NCBI GenBank assembly: GCA_910589415.1
Contig: OU342635.1
Coordinates: 12,090,001 to 12,154,000 of the forward strand
From: Malachius bipustulatus
Lineage: Eukaryota > Arthropoda > Insecta > Coleoptera > Melyridae
DNA length: 64,000 bases
Direction of reading: 5' to 3'
The position numbers and the translations under genes are program-made. Positions 60,860-64,000 of the stretch are shown piece after piece. Position 1 is the stretch's first letter. Each line of letters starts with the position of its first letter. The notes beneath the pieces are model-generated. The model had not been told where the DNA came from. It saw only the letters and a program-made list of their open reading frames with translations, and made no database searches.

Positions 60860-62512
60860 TTTCCTAAAATTATTTATAAGAACATCATTATTTTCTCATA
60901 ACAGCGTGTACTTATTCCAGCTAATTGCCTGATACCAAATATATTCAAACTCAGTGTATTAACTTGCTAGGTTCCTTAGTTCTAATATAGAAGACTATAA
61001 TAATATAATACAGGCAGGAGGCAGGCAACAAATAATTTTTATCTCTTTTGTAATTACTTGTATAAATAAGAGGAAACACAGTCGCATATTCGTAATACCT
61101 ACCTATGTAGGTAGGTACCTTAAGCAATTTTATATACCTTCATTCCTTTTCAAAACTTACCCAATAGTTAATTAACAATAATAAATCAAAATAAACTTGA
61201 AGAATAAACTTTCAAAATAACAATAATAAGCTTGAATATTTGCATCAATTCATTTCATTCTAAATTGTTTGAGGTTATTACTTTATTCTTCTTCTTCCAC
61301 TTCTCTTCTCACGATATATGGTCTTAAAATGCTTTTTGGCAAGATTCTTGATGTTTACCAGTTGACTTATGACATTTTACAATTAAATTTGACAGTATTA
61401 CGGATGTTGCCAGATCATATGAGTAATCAATGGCCAATCATATGATTAATGATTAATAAGATATTTATTTGTTTTGGGCAACCCGATTTTCAATGATGGT
61501 CCATCATTTTTTGATTAACCATCATATGATGAGAGATTTAATAAGCGTTCAAGCAACCGGGCCTAAGAGGGTCAACAAATAACAAGCGGGTCAGCAGAAC
61601 AACAGGTACTCTTTATTAAAAAAATCACAGTAATTATCACATGGAACTCTTGAGGATGGTTAACAAGTAATAGAGAAACAAGAGCGTGCAGTTTAGCCGA
61701 ATGAATTGATCGGGTAAAAATGTATCCGCAAAGGGCACTTAGCTTCTGTTATGTTCTCCCGCTGGAAGATGGAGGGTTTCAGCCTGGGGTACGGATGGCA
61801 CAGGTTCGGCGGCCAGCAGGTTAGCTGCTACAGTGGTAAATTCGGCCGCTCCTGCAGTACTACAAGTATGTGCCAATGGATCAGGTGCGCTTCGGTACGA
61901 AGAAAAAGCTTAGCTGGTTGGAAAAGTGATCTCAGGTACGACCAATGTGCTTAGGTACGGAAAGAATGCTCCAGTACGAAACGTGCTTCCGTAGGAAAAA
62001 GCAAGCCAAAAACGTGGATGATGTTTCTAATATTTGAACGGTAAATTCAAGACGCCATTAGGTGAATTATTCGCGACAGGTGTTTGGCGAAGACGGTCTT
62101 CCATTCGCGATTCCAGGAGAGAAAAAGAATTCGACAATTAGAAGTGGAATCTCAGGTATCGGCGTACCGGATCGAAATTCGACAATCGAGGTCGACGAAA
62201 CTCGAGGCTCCAGCCGGGCGCGTTTGCACTGCCGTCGACTGACCGAACTAAAAGCCAACATCACTTTCACTTTCTTATGCGACGCGCGCAACGCGGTTGT
62301 CTTCGGGTCGCTGGCATTTAGCCAGTAAGTACAAAATGTACCTTACAAGTTTTTTCAGGATATTTCAGGAACGGTCACAGATATCTTGCATGTTTTGACG
62401 AATTCAAGATGGCCACAAAACTGCGCATCTTTTCTCTAATTTAACCGACCCTGTATCTCTTAGCGTTCAGGGGATAGCAATATAGAGAAGGATACATGGT
62501 GCACCCTGTATA

Positions 62513-63778
62513 GGGGTGATGCGCGTTAAGAGAGGATGGAGAATCTGCATTTTGTACTGTTGACACGGAAATGATCGAAGCGGCAACAATGTGCACAACT
62601 CATGTCACGGAAAATTAATTAAAAATTGAAAGGTTAGATAACATCACCGGCAGGTAGTTCGTCTGGGATGTCTATCGTCTTCTATTTTGCGTTCACATGA
62701 ATGTGCATGTTCTAATCTTTTATCCCTGTCCACTTAATGAATCCTTATGCCCAGCATATTTCAGCCAATAGGATATAATAAAAAAATTACGATAAAAAAG
62801 TACAAAAGCGATTTTTTTTACAGTGGTTTTTTTCAGGCTGCTACCTAGGAGTAGATATTGGGGAGTCCGCTTTAGGAGGACTTTGTAGGCATTGATCTTA
62901 TTGCTTGAATTGGTGGTATTTAATCTTCGGTTTCGAAGCTCGTTTTCTGCTTTCATCAGTCTTTAGTCGCTTCCAGTCTTTTGTATACTTGCTGCTATAT
63001 ATTTGTACCTCAAAGAGATCCCTCGAATTTAATGCTAATGCAAAGAGAAGTTCGCCCAATACTACGATCCACATTTAGAGTGATCGATGAGAGAAAGATT
63101 AAATTAAAGTAAGCGTCAAGTATGAGCATATTCTCTCATTTAACCTTTTCGTGGTTTACATGAACAGAATTGCGAGGCGGTTAATAGTCCTGGATGGAAT
63201 TTGTTAAATTGGGTCTGGGTAACTCACAGTGCTCCGACAAGACTCCGAAGTCTTGTACTTCTAACATAGTCTCAGCGTGATTTATTCACTCGTTTAGATG
63301 CAATCAATGGAGGATTAACACCTTCGAAATCGAGTCTCCCGAAAACGTGAGCCTGGTTGCCAAATCGAGGTTTAATGGTGCAAGAAAATAATTTAGTCTC
63401 TTCAAGGTACCAATGTTTATTTACATTTATATTCTTTATTTATTCACAATTTGTGTCACTAAATAGAAGTCATTTAGATGCGAAAACCCTGCAACTGAAG
63501 CTGGAGTAGACAGGCCGATCCGAGGCATATTAATTGTGGTATAATATTCGGACGGTCAGGGGCAGATAGTTTGTGAGGTAGATCAGGACTACGAACGGGT
63601 GACTCCGATACGGTACACAGAGATAGGGATGTACTTTGCACTTGCGTTATGGAGCTAAAACTATACAGAAACAATGGCCTGGTCATAGTGCCTTGAAGGG
63701 GATTCTTGACCTGATTTTCGTTAAGCAGGAAATTGAATATAGTAGTTTGCAGCCGATAAGGTAATCGCTGTATAAGAT
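62513..63778. other. AT-rich DNA, no gene recognised
   Basis: Short frames only; the minus-strand frame 63686 to 63474 has no motif. Nothing else supported. Confidence 0.4.
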
Positions 63779-63781
63779 TTA

Positions 63782-64000
63782 GGGCCGGTTGTTCGTACGT
63801 CAGTTAAAAATTTTGAGATAATTACTGATTTTAAAATGCCCTGTATTATCAAACCATTAGTCTGATATTTCTGAAAATGAATTCTGCTCGCTTTGAGAAG
63901 AGATAATTACTGATTAAAAATACAAGATCATTAATTATATTCGCCGTATTTTCAAAATTTGCAATTTAAAATCAGTAATTATCTCAAAATTTTTAACTGA
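63782..64000. mobile_element. Harbinger-like MITE, cut by the window end
   Basis: Starts GGGCCGGTTGTTCGTACG after TTA (63779-63781), a TWA target. The inner arm TCAGTTAAAAATTTTGAGAT (63801) returns inverted as ATCTCAAAATTTTTAACTGA at the very end of the window, so the element is a palindrome of roughly 240 bases whose last terminal bases lie outside. The first 18 bases are close to the terminal repeat of the intact Harbinger copy (GGCCCGGTTGCTTGAACG). No coding sequence. Confidence 0.7.

Larger units (their letters stand above)
57764..61563 (+). mobile_element. Intact PIF/Harbinger transposon, 3800 bp
   Basis: Both ends share 23 identical inverted bases beginning GGCCCGGTTGCTTGAACGCT. The TAA duplication (57761-57763 and 61564-61566) is the TWA target type of PIF/Harbinger. 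Subterminal GGGTTGCCCAAA occurs near both ends (about 57925 and, inverted, 61480). Two convergent genes lie inside: a HARBI1-like transposase (58281-59354, plus) and a Myb/SANT-like gene (60859-59670, minus), about 315 bases apart at their 3' ends. The terminal repeats match perfectly and neither gene has a visible disabling change, so this is probably a young and possibly active copy. Confidence 0.93.
57667..62347 (-). repeat. Solo LTR, itself split by a Harbinger element
   Basis: Second copy of the Gypsy-like LTR seen at 18719-19815. On the minus strand it starts TGTAAGGTACA at 62347 and ends TTCGTTTCA at 57667, with AATAAAGAGTACC near the 3' side. The 4-base duplication AGTT flanks it (57663-57666 and 62348-62351), inside the foldback arm. 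Without the 3.8 kb Harbinger insert it is 878 bases. No internal region or second LTR is present, so it is the product of LTR-LTR recombination. Confidence 0.85.
56826..62508. mobile_element. Foldback element (about 1.0 kb) carrying nested insertions
   Basis: The outer layer of a three-level nest. The left arm (56826-57190) starts CAGGGTGCACCATGTATCC. The right arm is its inverted copy, found in two pieces (57475-57666 and 62352-62508) and ending GGATACATGGTGCACCCTG. TA (or TATA) flanks both ends (56824-56825 and 62509-62510). Without the inserts it would be 998 bases long, almost the size of the foldback element at 25823-26825, which shares end and arm motifs. Its right arm is interrupted by an LTR at 57667-62347. 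Confidence 0.85.

Noticed and set aside
1..64000. CRISPR arrays, rRNA or tRNA genes
   Set aside because: No regularly spaced identical repeats, no rRNA-like blocks, and no A/B-box pair with a cloverleaf that I could fold.

Overview
The window looks like AT-rich nuclear DNA of an arthropod, most likely an insect. The evidence is the mix of transposons (mariner, PIF/Harbinger, DUF4817-type transposases, several non-LTR retrotransposons, an LTR element with a lysine-tRNA primer site), intron-bearing transposon genes with GT/AG splice sites, and the lack of any bacterial-style gene packing. I cannot name the order. No complete host gene is visible. Most of the window reads as intergenic or intronic DNA shaped by transposons. 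A 47-base exon-like segment near 13.5 kb is the best candidate for host coding sequence.

Layout. 0-1.1 kb: a short minus-strand non-LTR retrotransposon between 14-base direct repeats. 3.4-7.9 kb: pieces of a DUF4817-type transposase on either side of a 3.8 kb unclassified repetitive block. 11.2 and 13.9-15.2 kb: reverse-transcriptase ends of two non-LTR elements. 17.9-20.9 kb: a mariner pseudogene split by an abnormal, palindromic LTR-retrotransposon insertion, then a reverse-transcriptase tail. 25.8-27.7 kb: two long foldback elements back to back, sharing one TA target. 29-31 kb: a transposase relic and a GAGA-rich block with splice-like signals. 33-34.6 kb: a third foldback element. 35.8-37.1 kb: two small MITEs. 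39-43.3 kb: relics of three non-LTR elements, one cut cleanly by a 984 bp terminal-inverted-repeat element with 8-base target duplications. 43-56 kb: mostly featureless AT-rich DNA with a few relics.

The most informative part is 56.8-62.5 kb, a three-level nest. A roughly 1 kb foldback element (TA target) was hit by an LTR that is now solo (AGTT duplication). That LTR was in turn hit by a 3.8 kb PIF/Harbinger transposon (TAA duplication). The Harbinger copy appears intact: 23-base identical terminal repeats, an uninterrupted 357-residue HARBI1-like transposase, and a convergent five-exon gene whose predicted product is a 257-residue Myb/SANT-like protein. In known Harbinger systems the two proteins work together. 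The left end of this copy carries a cluster of CCGTTAACGG palindromes that resemble Myb recognition sites. A MITE cut by the right edge of the window has a similar terminal repeat and may be a non-autonomous partner.
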